DNA of 64,000 bases from Streptomyces sp. ISL-43 (lineage in GTDB: Bacteria; Actinomycetota; Actinomycetes; Streptomycetales; Streptomycetaceae). Below are positions 16,911-26,100 of this stretch, one piece after another (the stretch's first letter is position 1; each line of letters opens with the position of its first letter). Below the pieces are notes generated by a model. The model saw nothing but the letters and a program-made list of their open reading frames with translations. It was not told the DNA's origin and searched no databases. Where the stretch lies: assembly GCF_018614195.1 (NCBI RefSeq), contig NZ_JAGGOT010000008.1, forward strand, positions 118,762-182,761, given 5' to 3'. The translations under genes were made by a program, and so were the position numbers.

Positions 16911-17206
16911 GACAGACGTAAAGCGGTCCGTTGCTCTCCTGGCCGCCACGGCCGCTCTCGTTCTGGGGGCCTCACCGGTCTTCGCCGCCGCTCCGGCGCA
17001 GCAGCCCGCCGCATCCACGACGAGCGACTGGACCTCTCCCACCGGCCACGTCATGGAAGGTCCTTCGTCGGTTCGTCCGGTGCCTGCGAGGTGCTGGGCA
17101 GCGAGGGCATCGCGGACGGCAACTGGAGCGCGTACGCCTGCAAACAAGAAACCCGCAAGCTGACCGACATCTACGTGATCGCCACTACCTCTACGTCAAG
17201 AAGTAG
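16911..17206 (+). pseudogene. Frameshifted duplicate of the adjacent secreted-peptide gene
   Basis: About 90 bases covering the signal peptide region are nearly identical to 17277-17370 ('LAATAALVLGASPVFAAAPAQQPA'), and the 3' part encodes 'GIADGNWSAYACKQE' and 'YLYVKK', parallel to 'GITENRWSAYICYQK' and 'LYVKK' of the intact copy. These pieces sit in three different frames. The start codon is changed and 2 bp are lost in the signal peptide. It is a tandem duplicate in decay. Confidence 0.75.
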
Positions 17207-17276
17207 CACTCCTCGCAACCGCCTCCAGCCCACCCCATGGCCGTTTCCCGGCGCGACCGCAAAAAAGGAGTTCGAC

Positions 17277-17555
17277 ATGCGTAAAGCAGTTTCCGTTGCT
17301 GTCCTGGCCGCCACGGCCGCTCTCGTTCTGGGGGCCTCACCGGTCTTCGCCGCTGCTCCGGCGCAGCAGCCCGCCTCGTCTACGACGAACGCCTGGACCC
17401 CTCCCGCCGGCTACACCCACGAGGGCTCAATTTTCGGAGCCGCCGCTTGCCAGGCCGCAGGCAAGGCAGGCATCACGGAGAACCGATGGAGCGCGTACAT
17501 CTGCTACCAGAAACTGCCCTTCACACCTGTCCAGGAGCTTTACGTCAAGAAGTGA
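17277..17555 (+). CDS. Small secreted protein with one cysteine pair
   Basis: A 92-aa protein with a clear signal peptide: basic start MRKA, hydrophobic core, and a likely cleavage after 'SPVFA'. The mature part (about 67 residues) has two cysteines in 'AAACQAAG' and 'SAYICYQK' that could form one disulfide. AAAAAAGGAG precedes the ATG. I do not recognise a family. A degenerate copy lies directly upstream, so the gene duplicated within the island. A relation to the RiPP cluster is possible by position only. Confidence 0.75.
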   Translation: MRKAVSVAVLAATAALVLGASPVFAAAPAQQPASSTTNAWTPPAGYTHEGSIFGAAACQAAGKAGITENRWSAYICYQKLPFTPVQELYVKK

Positions 17556-17780
17556 CGTCTGACGCCTCCCCCATGATCCGGCAACGGGCCGCACCACTCC
17601 TGCGCCCTTCACGCGGGTGCAGCAGACTCGCGAGGAGCACCCTGGTGTTGATGGCGTTCTGAATGGGGTCGCCCAGAGCTGGGGTTGACCCAAGGCCGGA
17701 GGGCTAAAGGACTTGCAGATGATTTACCCGTAGCTTCCCAGTCAGTGGTTCGTTGGTGCGCTATAGAAGCGATCGAAGGC

Positions 17781-18290
17781 ATGACGGCGGCGATGGCGGC
17801 AAGGTTCACGGTGCTGTTCCCGCATCTGGATGAACGTCAGCGCCGTCTGCTGCTGGCGGCCGAGGCCCGGGCACTGGGGCGTGGCGGGATCAGACTCGTT
17901 GCCCGGGCCGCTGGCGTGCGCGAGGCAACCGTTTCGCTGGGCGCCACCGACCTGGATTCCGGCGAGGCGCCGTTGGGGCGGGTGCGGCGTGTCGGCGGTG
18001 GCTGCAAACGGGTGGTCGACCTGGATCTGGGACTGCGCCCGGCACTGCTTGCCCTGGTGGAACCAGATGTGCGGGGTGACCCGATGTCGCCTTTGCGGTG
18101 GACGACGAAGTCCACCCGTCACCTGGCCGCCGAGCTCTCCCGCCAGGGCCACCGGATATCCGCCGACACCGTCGCTGACGTGCTGCGCGAGGAAGGCTTC
18201 AGTCTCCACGGCAACGGCAAGGTCATCGAAAGCAAGCAACACCCCGACCGGGACGGACAGTTCTGCTACATCAACGAGCAGGCCAAGACC
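17781..18290 (+). pseudogene. ISAzo13-family transposase, 5' remnant
   Basis: About 170 codons match the N-terminal part of ISAzo13-type transposases: 'LDERQRRLLLAAEARALG', 'GGIRLVARAAGV', 'LVEPDVRGDPMSPLRWTTKSTRHLAAELSRQGH', 'ADTVADVLREEGFSL' and 'KQHPDRDGQFCYINEQAK'. The catalytic core should follow but the sequence changes at about 18290 to a different gene in another frame. The element is therefore truncated by a deletion and cannot move on its own. Confidence 0.85.
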
Positions 18291-18612
18291 CACCACCGAC
18301 GAGGCCGCTGGCCACAAGGGCCACACGGCCGTCGTCCCGCTCCATGAGCGAATCGAGTTGGTCCGCGCCGTCAAGCACGTCGACGAGGCCGTCGTCGACA
18401 CCACCCTGGAGAAGATCGAGGCCGGGCGCCAGGTCGGCTTCCACCGCCTCTTCAGAGGGGACGACTGGAGGGGCACCGCTCGCGGCAAGCAGTGGGGACG
18501 CGACTTCGCCGCTATCGGCGTGGAGGTCGTCTGCCTCCCGTACGCCGCACACGTCTCGAGCACCAGCCTGCGCCGCATCGTCAGCGTCCTCGCCGCCACC
18601 AACCGACACTGA
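18290..18612 (+). pseudogene. Cytidylyltransferase family, 5'-truncated
   Basis: From 'TTDEAAGHKGHTAVVPLHERIELV' through 'VGFHRLFRGDDWRGT' to 'HVSSTSLRRIV' the translation matches the C-terminal two thirds of glycerol-3-phosphate cytidylyltransferase-like nucleotidyltransferases. The N-terminal nucleotide-binding part (the HxGH motif) is missing, replaced by the transposase remnant. The two fragments meet at about 18285-18295 in different frames. It is non-functional as it stands. Confidence 0.8.
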
Positions 18613-18636
18613 ACACCAGGACACCGATTCCCGACC

Positions 18637-19089
18637 TCACTCCAACGTGATCTCGCCGTCCGGGAGCCATCCCTCCCAATAGCCGTCAATGAGGTCGGGC
18701 AGAGCCACCGGTTCGACAAGGATCCGCTCTGCACGCACTTGGGCTGTCGTCCACCACTGCGCCGCAGTCCCGAGCCGGGGAGCAGGGTCCCGTGGCCAGA
18801 TCCCGTTGGCGGGTGCCACGAGGAATACGTACTCGGTCCACAGGCGACCTCCGCCGGCCGGGAGACGTCCGACAACGGGTGTGATCCGCAGACAGGGCAA
18901 CCCGACCTCTCGTCGCAGGTAGCGGATGGTTGCCCGGCGGGCTGGCTTGTGAGGCGGCAGGGGGACCGTAGGGACTGACCAGCCGATCGTTCCCCCGCGT
19001 AGTTCGGGAAGCAGGAGGAAACGGTGGGCCCTCGGGTCGATGACGACAGAGCGGGCACAAATGGTCGGGGCCGTGGTTTCAGACGTCAC
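18637..19089 (-). CDS. NUDIX-like hydrolase family protein
   Basis: A 150-aa protein starting at GTG 19089. 'ARSVVIDPRAHRFLLLPELRGG', 'WSVPTVPLPPHKPARRATIRYLRREVG', and 'TAAQWWTTAQVRAE' follow the strand-helix order of NUDIX proteins, but the catalytic NUDIX box (G-x5-E-x7-R-E-x2-E) is poorly kept: the helix reads 'ARRATIRYLRREVG' with few acidic residues. It may be inactive or bind rather than hydrolyse nucleotides. Divergent from the transposase gene to the right. Moderately confident of the fold, not of an activity. Confidence 0.6.
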   Translation of the reverse strand: MTSETTAPTICARSVVIDPRAHRFLLLPELRGGTIGWSVPTVPLPPHKPARRATIRYLRREVGLPCLRITPVVGRLPAGGGRLWTEYVFLVAPANGIWPRDPAPRLGTAAQWWTTAQVRAERILVEPVALPDLIDGYWEGWLPDGEITLE

Positions 19090-19108
19090 ACCTTTACCCT
19101 GCACGCAC

Positions 19109-19122
19109 GCAATTGGAATTGC
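19109..19122. promoter_or_regulatory. Palindrome in divergent promoter region
   Basis: GCAATT-GG-AATTGC lies 20 bases upstream of the minus-strand NUDIX-like start and about 200 bases before the transposase gene. It is a candidate operator for either direction. Confidence 0.4.
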
Positions 19123-19323
19123 ATGCCGAGTGTTCCATACGAGTAGCTCGGGGGCAGGATGCTCCTGTCCGTTCATCCAGCGGACTGGATGCCCCCGTAT
19201 CTGGTTGGCTGGGCGCCGGAGCCCGGTAGGAGTGAGCGGCGTCGGTGTGTCGTACGCGGTGTGAACGCATACGGCGGTCCGGTGCCCGCTCAGTCCACCC
19301 CTGTTGCAGTCATCGAGGGATCT

Positions 19324-21900
19324 ATGGACATGCTGTGGCCCGACCGGCTGGGAGTGGGGGACCGGGTCCGATTCGGCGGACGCGCCTGCACCGTCACGGA
19401 ACTCTACGGTCGCCGGCTCACGCTGGCGGATGCCTTCGGCGGGGTGCAGCAGGTGGATGTGGTGGCACTCCTCCAGAGCGATGGATTCGAGGTGCTCGAC
19501 CACGAGCCCAGGCCCACACAAGACCGGGCACAGCTGCTCGGCGAAGATGCTGCCCAGCGGGCTCGCTGGTGGCGGTCCCACGTCGTCGAGGTGATGACGG
19601 GGCTGCCGTGGGACGCGCCTCCGGGTTCGCAGCCGCGTGATGCCTACGATCCGGCCCGACACACGCTGGGCGAACGGGAGGAGGCCAAGGCCGAGGAACT
19701 CGCGTGGGCCGGAGTGCACGGTGCTTCGGTGCGGACCGTGCGCCGCAAGCGGCAGCGTTATGCCGTAGAGGGGCTCGCCGGACTCGCAGACGGACGAGCC
19801 GTGCGACGTGAAGACGCGAGGGCGCGATGGGATCCGCGGGTCATGGATGCCATGAGGGAAGCGGGCTTCGACTCCGCGCATGGAGAGCGGAACGTGGAGA
19901 CGGTGCGTCGCCTCGTGGCGCAGCGGCTCCAGAGCGCCGTGGAGGCAGGCGAGTTGACGCTTCCGTCCAGATCGGCCTTCCACAGACTGTATGCCGAGAT
20001 GGTGGCAACCGACAGCCTGCGTGGCCCACAGCGGTGGCCGGGGCGCCTTGTGGTGCTGGACACTGTGTGGCTGCCCTCATTTGCGGAGGTGTACGCGGTA
20101 CGCGGCGGGCTGCGGCTGGTTCTCGCGATCGATGTGGACACCTCGGTGTTGCTGACCGCCGTGGTCCACGAGGGGCTGCACCCCCTCGACCCGGCTGCCC
20201 TGTTGGCTCGAATGTGTGTCCCCGCGGACCAGAGGGCTTCCTGGGGCGTATGGCCACCGGTGGTGCTGGAGGCCGCGGCCGGGGAGAGACCAGCAGCTCC
20301 TGTGATCCGTCCGGAGGTCCTGGTGGTCGACCGGTCGCCCGTTCTACGCGCGCGCCGCCTGACAGAAGCATGTCGCCGCCTCGGGATCCGGGTGCAGTAC
20401 GGGACAGGCACCATCCCGACAGGAAAGGTGTCCGTCGAGACGTTGGCTGCTCATGTTGCGGCACGGTTCTCGGACTATCTGCACTCGCCGGCCGGAACTT
20501 CAGCCCGTGCTGCGGGGTGGCCGGTGGAGCAGGTGCAAGGGCTCCTGGACGACTGGGTCCAGGTGGACTGGTCCCGGCGCGAGCTCCCCACATATGACGG
20601 CGCGCTTACAACACCCGACACTTCCGGAAGCCCAGCGTCACGTTACGCGATGCTCGTGGCACGGAGCGGATGGATCACCCCGCCCCTGGAGCCGGTGAAG
20701 TTCCTCGATCTACTGCCGAGCGCGCGCCGGGTGGTCAGCCCGTCAGGGGTTCACCTCCGCGGCCGCCGCTACGACGGTCGGGTCCTGGACAGGTTCCTCC
20801 GACGCGTACCACCTTCCGGGCGCAGTGCGTCCTGGAGTGTGCGCTGGGATCCCTACGACACACGTCAGATCTGGATCTGCACCCCGCAGGCCGAATGGGT
20901 GACCGTCCCGTCCGCGTCCACCTCTTCCCTACGGCACGAGACACCAGCCGAACCGAGCCACCACGAGCGCCCGAGCCTTGTGCACACCCGCGTCACCCAA
21001 GGAATCACCCCGGGTACGGCCCTGACGCCGCGCACCTTCGACGACACGGGACGAAAGCCTCTGCATCCCCCTCCGCCTGTGACCGCACCGGCACAGATCC
21101 GGGTGGCGTACCACGCCCAACTCCCCCTGTACACACCCGATGTACTGGCGGCTGTGGCGCGGGCCGAGGACTTGATCGTGCTCAACGAACATGGGGGAGG
21201 GGCACGACGCAGCATTCTGTTGAACGGTGCGGCCGGCACGGGGAAGACCACCGTGCTCCAAGAACTCGCTCGCCGCTGCACCGAATGGTTCCCCACGGTG
21301 TCGGATGACGGGGCCATGCCCGTGGTTCAAGTGCGACTGCCACCTGCTCCCACCGCCCGGGTTCTGCTCCGCGAGCTGGCACGCGCGGCCGGTTCGCCTG
21401 CTCCCGCCCGCGGCACCATCACCGACCTCATCCGCCACGTCCGCGACAGTCTGGCCGCCAAGCACACGCGCCTGGTCCTCGTCGACGAGTTCCATCAGTT
21501 CCATACCAGGGCCGAACAGCCCTCCCCCGTCACCGAAGTGGTGGCCTATCTGTGCGACAGCGTCCAGGCCACCTTCGTCTTCGCCGGATTTCCACCTCGG
21601 ACCGGGGAGTGGGGCGCCCATCGCCGGCTGCTGTCCGTCTCACTCGGTCCGATGACGCTGGGTGAGGCCTGGCTAGACATGATCGCGCGAGCCGAGGCGG
21701 CACTCCGGCTGCGGGCACATGTCCCGGGGACGCTGCCTGAGCTTGCCGGTCATCTCCACGAGCTCACCGGTGGGAGCGCCCAGCACTTGGCCTATCTCTT
21801 GCGCAGCGGATCGATCCGGGCCATCCGAGAGGGAGTGGAGGAACTCAACCGCCCCCTGCTCGACGACCTCGCTTCGCCATGGCGGGCGACCACCCAGTGA
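19324..21900 (+). CDS. Fused Tn7/Tn5053-type DDE transposase and AAA+ ATPase (TniA-TniB in one ORF)
   Basis: An 858-aa protein. Residues 1-60 form a small beta domain ('LGVGDRVRFGGRACTVTELY'); residues 110-170 hold helix-turn-helix segments ('GVHGASVRTVRRKRQRYAVEGLAGLADGR'); the integrase core has D246 ('LVVLDTVW'), D336 ('VLVVDRSPV') and E372 ('GKVSVETL'), with 35 residues between D336 and E372. A Mu-type C-terminal region follows. From about residue 600 the chain continues as an AAA+ domain: Walker A 'GAAGTGKTT' (about 635-643) and Walker B 'LVLVDEFHQFH' (about 716-726). TniA and TniB are normally separate proteins. No TniQ/TnsD or resolvase gene is nearby. ATG 19324 has GAGGGA upstream; an in-frame ATG at 19159 is less likely. 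Confidence 0.85.
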   Translation: MDMLWPDRLGVGDRVRFGGRACTVTELYGRRLTLADAFGGVQQVDVVALLQSDGFEVLDHEPRPTQDRAQLLGEDAAQRARWWRSHVVEVMTGLPWDAPPGSQPRDAYDPARHTLGEREEAKAEELAWAGVHGASVRTVRRKRQRYAVEGLAGLADGRAVRREDARARWDPRVMDAMREAGFDSAHGERNVETVRRLVAQRLQSAVEAGELTLPSRSAFHRLYAEMVATDSLRGPQRWPGRLVVLDTVWLPSFAEVYAVRGGLRLVLAIDVDTSVLLTAVVHEGLHPLDPAALLARMCVPADQRASWGVWPPVVLEAAAGERPAAPVIRPEVLVVDRSPVLRARRLTEACRRLGIRVQYGTGTIPTGKVSVETLAAHVAARFSDYLHSPAGTSARAAGWPVEQVQGLLDDWVQVDWSRRELPTYDGALTTPDTSGSPASRYAMLVARSGWITPPLEPVKFLDLLPSARRVVSPSGVHLRGRRYDGRVLDRFLRRVPPSGRSASWSVRWDPYDTRQIWICTPQAEWVTVPSASTSSLRHETPAEPSHHERPSLVHTRVTQGITPGTALTPRTFDDTGRKPLHPPPPVTAPAQIRVAYHAQLPLYTPDVLAAVARAEDLIVLNEHGGGARRSILLNGAAGTGKTTVLQELARRCTEWFPTVSDDGAMPVVQVRLPPAPTARVLLRELARAAGSPAPARGTITDLIRHVRDSLAAKHTRLVLVDEFHQFHTRAEQPSPVTEVVAYLCDSVQATFVFAGFPPRTGEWGAHRRLLSVSLGPMTLGEAWLDMIARAEAALRLRAHVPGTLPELAGHLHELTGGSAQHLAYLLRSGSIRAIREGVEELNRPLLDDLASPWRATTQ

Positions 21901-22147
21901 CCCTGGCGTGGTGGACTCCAGACCAGATACAGCGGGACATTCACCGCACTTGCGCAGTCGCTGGCCAGTTGCCCCGGCGGGGCAGCCAGCACCCGCGAGT
22001 GACCGCGTCAGGAGTATTCGGTCACGCATTCACTGCTCGAACGAATAAATAGGTACATATCGGGCGAATAATTCAATCCATTGACCGCCCGAAGATTGCC
22101 ACATCAACTCAGAGACATATATGCCAGGGGCCCTCTACCGTTGCCCC

Positions 22148-22786
22148 ATGGCCCACTATGCGACCGAGCAGAGTCAGCCTTCCGAAGCCGCAGATGAGAT
22201 GGAGTTGCTCGTCGTTCAGTGCGACGCAGCAATTCGGAAGTACACGGAAGTCATCGCCTCTCTCGAGGAATCGCTCAACGCGGCACGCGACCGGTACGCC
22301 CGGCTCGTCGAGGCCAGGGATGAGGCCCAAACCGTTGCGGTGAATGCACGGTCCGTACTCCACCGCGCAAGCGCCTTGTTCAAGACGGAGCCCGGCTTCG
22401 ATGCGGCTTCAGCCCGTCTGCGGGTCGTCCCCGACGAACCCTCCTCTGGCACGCCCCCCTCTGCGGGCGAAGCGGACGAACCCTCGACGCCCGAGCACGG
22501 TGCGGACTCATCCGCCCCAGCAGCAGAGGAACCTCCCGTCGAGGTACTGGTACGTGGTGCCCGGATGAAGGAGATCCTGACTGCGATCGGAGCGCGCCCC
22601 GACCTCAGCTGGGGCACCGCCGATGTCGCTGCCGTGCTCGGTGTCACCGAGGAAAACGCGGCCGGCCGCCGGGCGCTGCGTGAGAATCTGCGCAATCTCG
22701 CCATGCGCGGTGCGCTGGAACGCGTTGCCGTCGAGGGTGACTTCCACACCTACTACCGGCCCCGGATGAACTGGAGGTTCGTCTAG
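22148..22786 (+). CDS. Coiled-coil protein with C-terminal winged-helix-like domain
   Basis: A 212-aa protein I cannot name. Residues 15-75 form a heptad-rich helix ('AIRKYTEVIASLEESLNAAR') likely to be a coiled coil; residues 85-130 are a low-complexity Pro/Ser/Glu linker; residues 135-205 ('MKEILTAIGARPDLSWGTAD' and 'ALRENLRNLAMRGALERV') look like a winged-helix DNA-binding domain. It follows the transposase gene by 247 bp. A DNA-binding partner or regulator of the element is possible. Start: ATG 22148 rather than the earlier 22121, by typical N-terminus. Confidence 0.6.
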   Translation: MAHYATEQSQPSEAADEMELLVVQCDAAIRKYTEVIASLEESLNAARDRYARLVEARDEAQTVAVNARSVLHRASALFKTEPGFDAASARLRVVPDEPSSGTPPSAGEADEPSTPEHGADSSAPAAEEPPVEVLVRGARMKEILTAIGARPDLSWGTADVAAVLGVTEENAAGRRALRENLRNLAMRGALERVAVEGDFHTYYRPRMNWRFV

Positions 22787-22996
22787 CGGATCCGCGTCTC
22801 ACCATCGAGGCCCTCAGCACCGGTCACACCTAATGACCGCCGCCGCATAGAACGATCCAGGTTGCCCCCCGGATCAGCGGCGACGGTCTAGCCCGTTAGG
22901 CCGTCTCCGACAGTACCCGGGTTCATCCGGGCGCGTTCGGCATTCGGCCATTCCTTCGTGCCTTCTTTTCACGAGGAGTCGAATGTCCACACGAAT

Positions 22997-23308
22997 TCAC
23001 TTCGGCGGATTTCCCGGCGCGCGTCCTGGCCACAGGTCCACGTCGAGGGCTTTTTCCAGGTTCGCGATCGTCAGCAGGTCGCACCACACCTCACCGCCGA
23101 GCACCTTCATGATGGTCAGCCGGGCGACGTCGCTGCGCCGGGAGACCTCCGCGATCGACCACCCCCGCGCGTCGATCGCCCTGCGCAGCCGCGAGGCCAC
23201 TTCCTGGGCGACCAGCGCCCCGTGGTGGTCATCGAGCACGGCGTGCGGCCAGGTTCCCTTGAGCCGGTACTCGGCGGGGCTGCGGCTTCGCTTGTCTCCT
23301 TGTGACAC
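22997..23308 (-). CDS. XRE-family helix-turn-helix protein
   Basis: A 103-aa protein with a single Cro/CI-type domain: 'VASRLRRAIDARGWSIAEVSRRSDVARLTIMKVLGGEVWCDLLTIANLEKALDVDLWP'. The GTG at 23308 is used as start; an AGGAGGT site lies 22 bases upstream in another frame, so the exact start is uncertain. It is transcribed divergently from the recombinase-like gene and may control it. Confidence 0.7.
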   Translation of the reverse strand: MSQGDKRSRSPAEYRLKGTWPHAVLDDHHGALVAQEVASRLRRAIDARGWSIAEVSRRSDVARLTIMKVLGGEVWCDLLTIANLEKALDVDLWPGRAPGNPPK

Positions 23309-23419
23309 AGCGAAGAGTGTCGCCCATCCGGACCTCCTGACATGACAGCGGCCGCAATCTCCCCTGAATGTTATTGGAATGGCACCCCTGCTGGGGTCCT
23401 TTCCTGGTGGAGAGTCACG

Positions 23420-24331
23420 ATGGATGCGATCGAGCGGTACCGACCCCAACTACCCGCTCCGGTATGGGAGCGGGTAGGGCCGGACTGCCGTCGTGCGGTG
23501 GCCCGGGCGAAACCTTCCTCGCCGAAGGAGGCCCGCGACTGGCTCGGTGCGCTTGCACATGCCGCCGCGCACGCGGACGGCTGCGGGCGCCCCACCAAGG
23601 CCGAGTTCCTGGTCACCCGTGAAGCCGTCGAGTGGTACCTGGCCACTGGATGCCTGCACGTGGGCGAGGCATCCCGCGGCAACCGCCGGTGTCGCCTGAG
23701 CGCCCTGCGCCACGCCCTTCTCGGCCCCGACCTGATCACCGGCGTACCTGCCGCCTACGCCGGCTCTGACGCTTCCCGCCCCTACACTCGAGCTGAACAG
23801 GCCCAGCTCTACGCCTGCGCCCGCGCGCAGCCCACAGCGGAGCTCCGCTACGGCTTCCTCACCCTGCTCGCCCTCGGCCTCGGCTGCGCCCTGGATTCGC
23901 CAGAGATCATCCCCGCGCGAACCCACGACGTACGCGAGGTACCCAACGGGGCGGTGGCCATCGCCGTACGGGGCCGACGTGCCCGGCTCATGTTGTGCCG
24001 CCAGTCCTGGGCGACCGTCCTGATCGAGGTCGCCGCCTGGTCGTCCGCACCGGGCGCGGCCCGCTACCTCTTCCGCCCGAACAGCTACACGCGGGGTGCC
24101 AACACGGTCACCCATTTCCTGGCCCGCGCGAAGTTCAGCCCTGGCACCCCACCGCTGGTGATGGGCCGGGCCCGCGCCACCTGGCTCGTCGACGCCATCG
24201 AGGCCCGGATGCACCTGCCGACCTTGATGGCCGCCGCCGGTCTGACCACCCTGCGCTCCATCGACCGGATCATGCCCTACGTCCGCAATCTCAGCGCTGA
24301 CGAAGCGGCCACTGCCCTGCGGGAGCTGTGA
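23420..24331 (+). CDS. Degenerate tyrosine-recombinase-like protein
   Basis: A 303-aa protein whose C-terminal half has the helical layout of phage-type integrases: 'PYTRAEQAQLYACARAQP', 'LTLLALGLGCALDSPEI', 'RARATWLVDAIEARMHL' and 'LMAAAGLTTLRSIDRIMPYV', which would correspond to the box with H-x-x-R and the final Tyr region. The first catalytic Arg (usually 'TGLRxSE') is replaced. I chose ATG 23420 with a GGAG site over ATG 23342. It overlaps the transposase gene by one base. Function in recombination is uncertain. Confidence 0.5.
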   Translation: MDAIERYRPQLPAPVWERVGPDCRRAVARAKPSSPKEARDWLGALAHAAAHADGCGRPTKAEFLVTREAVEWYLATGCLHVGEASRGNRRCRLSALRHALLGPDLITGVPAAYAGSDASRPYTRAEQAQLYACARAQPTAELRYGFLTLLALGLGCALDSPEIIPARTHDVREVPNGAVAIAVRGRRARLMLCRQSWATVLIEVAAWSSAPGAARYLFRPNSYTRGANTVTHFLARAKFSPGTPPLVMGRARATWLVDAIEARMHLPTLMAAAGLTTLRSIDRIMPYVRNLSADEAATALREL

Positions 24332-26100
24332 TGACCAGCCGTCTCCAACGCCACGCCCGGATCGCCAATCTCCGCTCACGCCGCCAAAGCGTGGGGGACG
24401 AGGAGGTACAGACGGTCCTCGCCCACCTGGACGACTGCGACCTCATCGAGGACGTAGAGGCCCTGGTCATGAAGTGGACCGGGCGCAAGCGGAACATCAG
24501 CGTACGCGGCCTGCTGGTCGGCATGTTCCTGGCCTCCAACCGCAACCGCGGCAGCGTCATCCTGACCCATGTCGCCGACCTGCTGGCTTTCTCGCTGAGT
24601 GACACCATGCGCGAAGAGCTCGAGGTCCACCGCTACCCGGACAACGACCGCGGCTTCGAAGCCATCTACGCCGTCGTCCGTCGCCTCTTCAAAGCCATCG
24701 TCAAAGAGGTCGACCCCTCCCCACTGCCCAAGGGCCGACGCCTCGACCTCGACGTCGTAGCCGAGCTCCTGGCCTCCGCGGACCACTCCGAACTCGCCGA
24801 CCGCCGCGAACTCATGCTGACCATCGCCAACAAGATCCTGGGCACGTCCCTGCTCGATGCCCAGCCTCTCCTCGAGGAGACACCGAACGGCTCGGCCGTG
24901 GTCGACGCCACCGTCTTCGGCACCTACTCCAAGGGTCTGGGGCGGGAGAGCACGGTCACCGCCACCGACCCCGAAGCCGGCTGGTACGTGCGCACGACCA
25001 AGCACAAGGACCCACTCGCCCTCGACGGCCTCGCCCCCACCCCTTCCAGGCAGCAGAAGAAGGGTGCGAAGCAGCCGAAGGAGAAGGACCGGGTCAAGAA
25101 GAAGCTCTACGGCTACGACGCCACCCTCATCGTCTTCCGTAATCCTGACCATCACGGCGCACCCCTGCCCGATGGCTCCGCCGACCCCGATGTCGTCCCC
25201 GCGCTCATCCTGGCGATGTCCGTCGAAAAGCCCAGCTGCCGTCCAGGCGAGGCCGCCGTCGAAGCACTCCGCCACGTCGACCCCCGATACGCCCGCAACT
25301 TCCTCGCCGGAGACCGTCTCTTCAACAGCCAGAGCGAAGACATCTTCCAGCTCCCCATCCGGGCCATGGGGTACCAGCCCGTCTACGACTACAGCAAGGA
25401 CCAGCTCGGCGCCCATGGCGACATCGGCGGCGCACAGCTCGTCGAAGGCAACTGGTACTGCCCTTCCATGCCCGCCGAGCTGATCACCGCCACCCACGAC
25501 CTCGTCGTCACCGAGACGATCGACCAGCAGACCTGGATCAACCGCATCCGCGCACGCACCGCCTACCTGCTCATGCCCAAGCAGGCCACCGACGCCGAGG
25601 GCCACCGCCGCATGATGTGCCCGGCCGAAGCCAAACGCACCCAGTGCCCCCTCAAACCCCACACTCTCGGCCGCGGTATCCACCTCCCCCTCGTGGACCC
25701 CGTCCCCCGCCCCGAAGGCCCTCCCAAGGTGTGTGAGAAACACAGCCTGACCGTCCCACCCGAGGCCGGCGCCAAGCTCTGGCAACCCCTCCAATACGGC
25801 ACCGCCGAGTGGCAACGCGTCTACTTCCGCCTCCGCAACTCCATCGAGGGCATGAACGGATTCGCCAAGGACCCGCTCCGCGAACGCATCGAGCCCGGCG
25901 GCACGCGTCGCATCCGCGGCATCGCCGCCCAGACGATCCTGCTGGCCTTCCAGCTCGCCCACGCCAACAAACGCAAGCTCCAGAGCTGGGCCGACGCCGT
26001 CGCCCTCAACGGCGACCGCCCACGCCGACGCCCCACCAGGCGCCGACAGACCAAAGCACTCGGGACCTGGACCCCCACCGGCTACATCGCCACAGCCTGA
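24331..26100 (+). CDS. DDE-type transposase beside tRNA-Leu
   Basis: A 589-aa protein with an N-terminal helical region and an IS1182/IS4-like catalytic core: D192 in 'AVVDATVFG', D328 in 'LAGDRLFN' and E506 in 'NSIEGMNGF'. A cysteine-containing segment ('MMCPAEAKRTQCPLK') lies before the last motif, as in several transposase families. Length is normal. It is translationally coupled to the recombinase-like gene (TGATG) and ends 150 bp before the right boundary hairpin, so the pair probably belongs to the element integrated at tRNA-Leu. No classical IS terminal repeats were found by eye. Confidence 0.75.
   Translation: MTSRLQRHARIANLRSRRQSVGDEEVQTVLAHLDDCDLIEDVEALVMKWTGRKRNISVRGLLVGMFLASNRNRGSVILTHVADLLAFSLSDTMREELEVHRYPDNDRGFEAIYAVVRRLFKAIVKEVDPSPLPKGRRLDLDVVAELLASADHSELADRRELMLTIANKILGTSLLDAQPLLEETPNGSAVVDATVFGTYSKGLGRESTVTATDPEAGWYVRTTKHKDPLALDGLAPTPSRQQKKGAKQPKEKDRVKKKLYGYDATLIVFRNPDHHGAPLPDGSADPDVVPALILAMSVEKPSCRPGEAAVEALRHVDPRYARNFLAGDRLFNSQSEDIFQLPIRAMGYQPVYDYSKDQLGAHGDIGGAQLVEGNWYCPSMPAELITATHDLVVTETIDQQTWINRIRARTAYLLMPKQATDAEGHRRMMCPAEAKRTQCPLKPHTLGRGIHLPLVDPVPRPEGPPKVCEKHSLTVPPEAGAKLWQPLQYGTAEWQRVYFRLRNSIEGMNGFAKDPLRERIEPGGTRRIRGIAAQTILLAFQLAHANKRKLQSWADAVALNGDRPRRRPTRRRQTKALGTWTPTGYIATA

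Noticed and set aside
22787..22996. Possible small gene between the coiled-coil protein and the XRE gene
   Set aside because: Only short frames without ribosome sites or recognisable composition were seen in the 210-bp gap.
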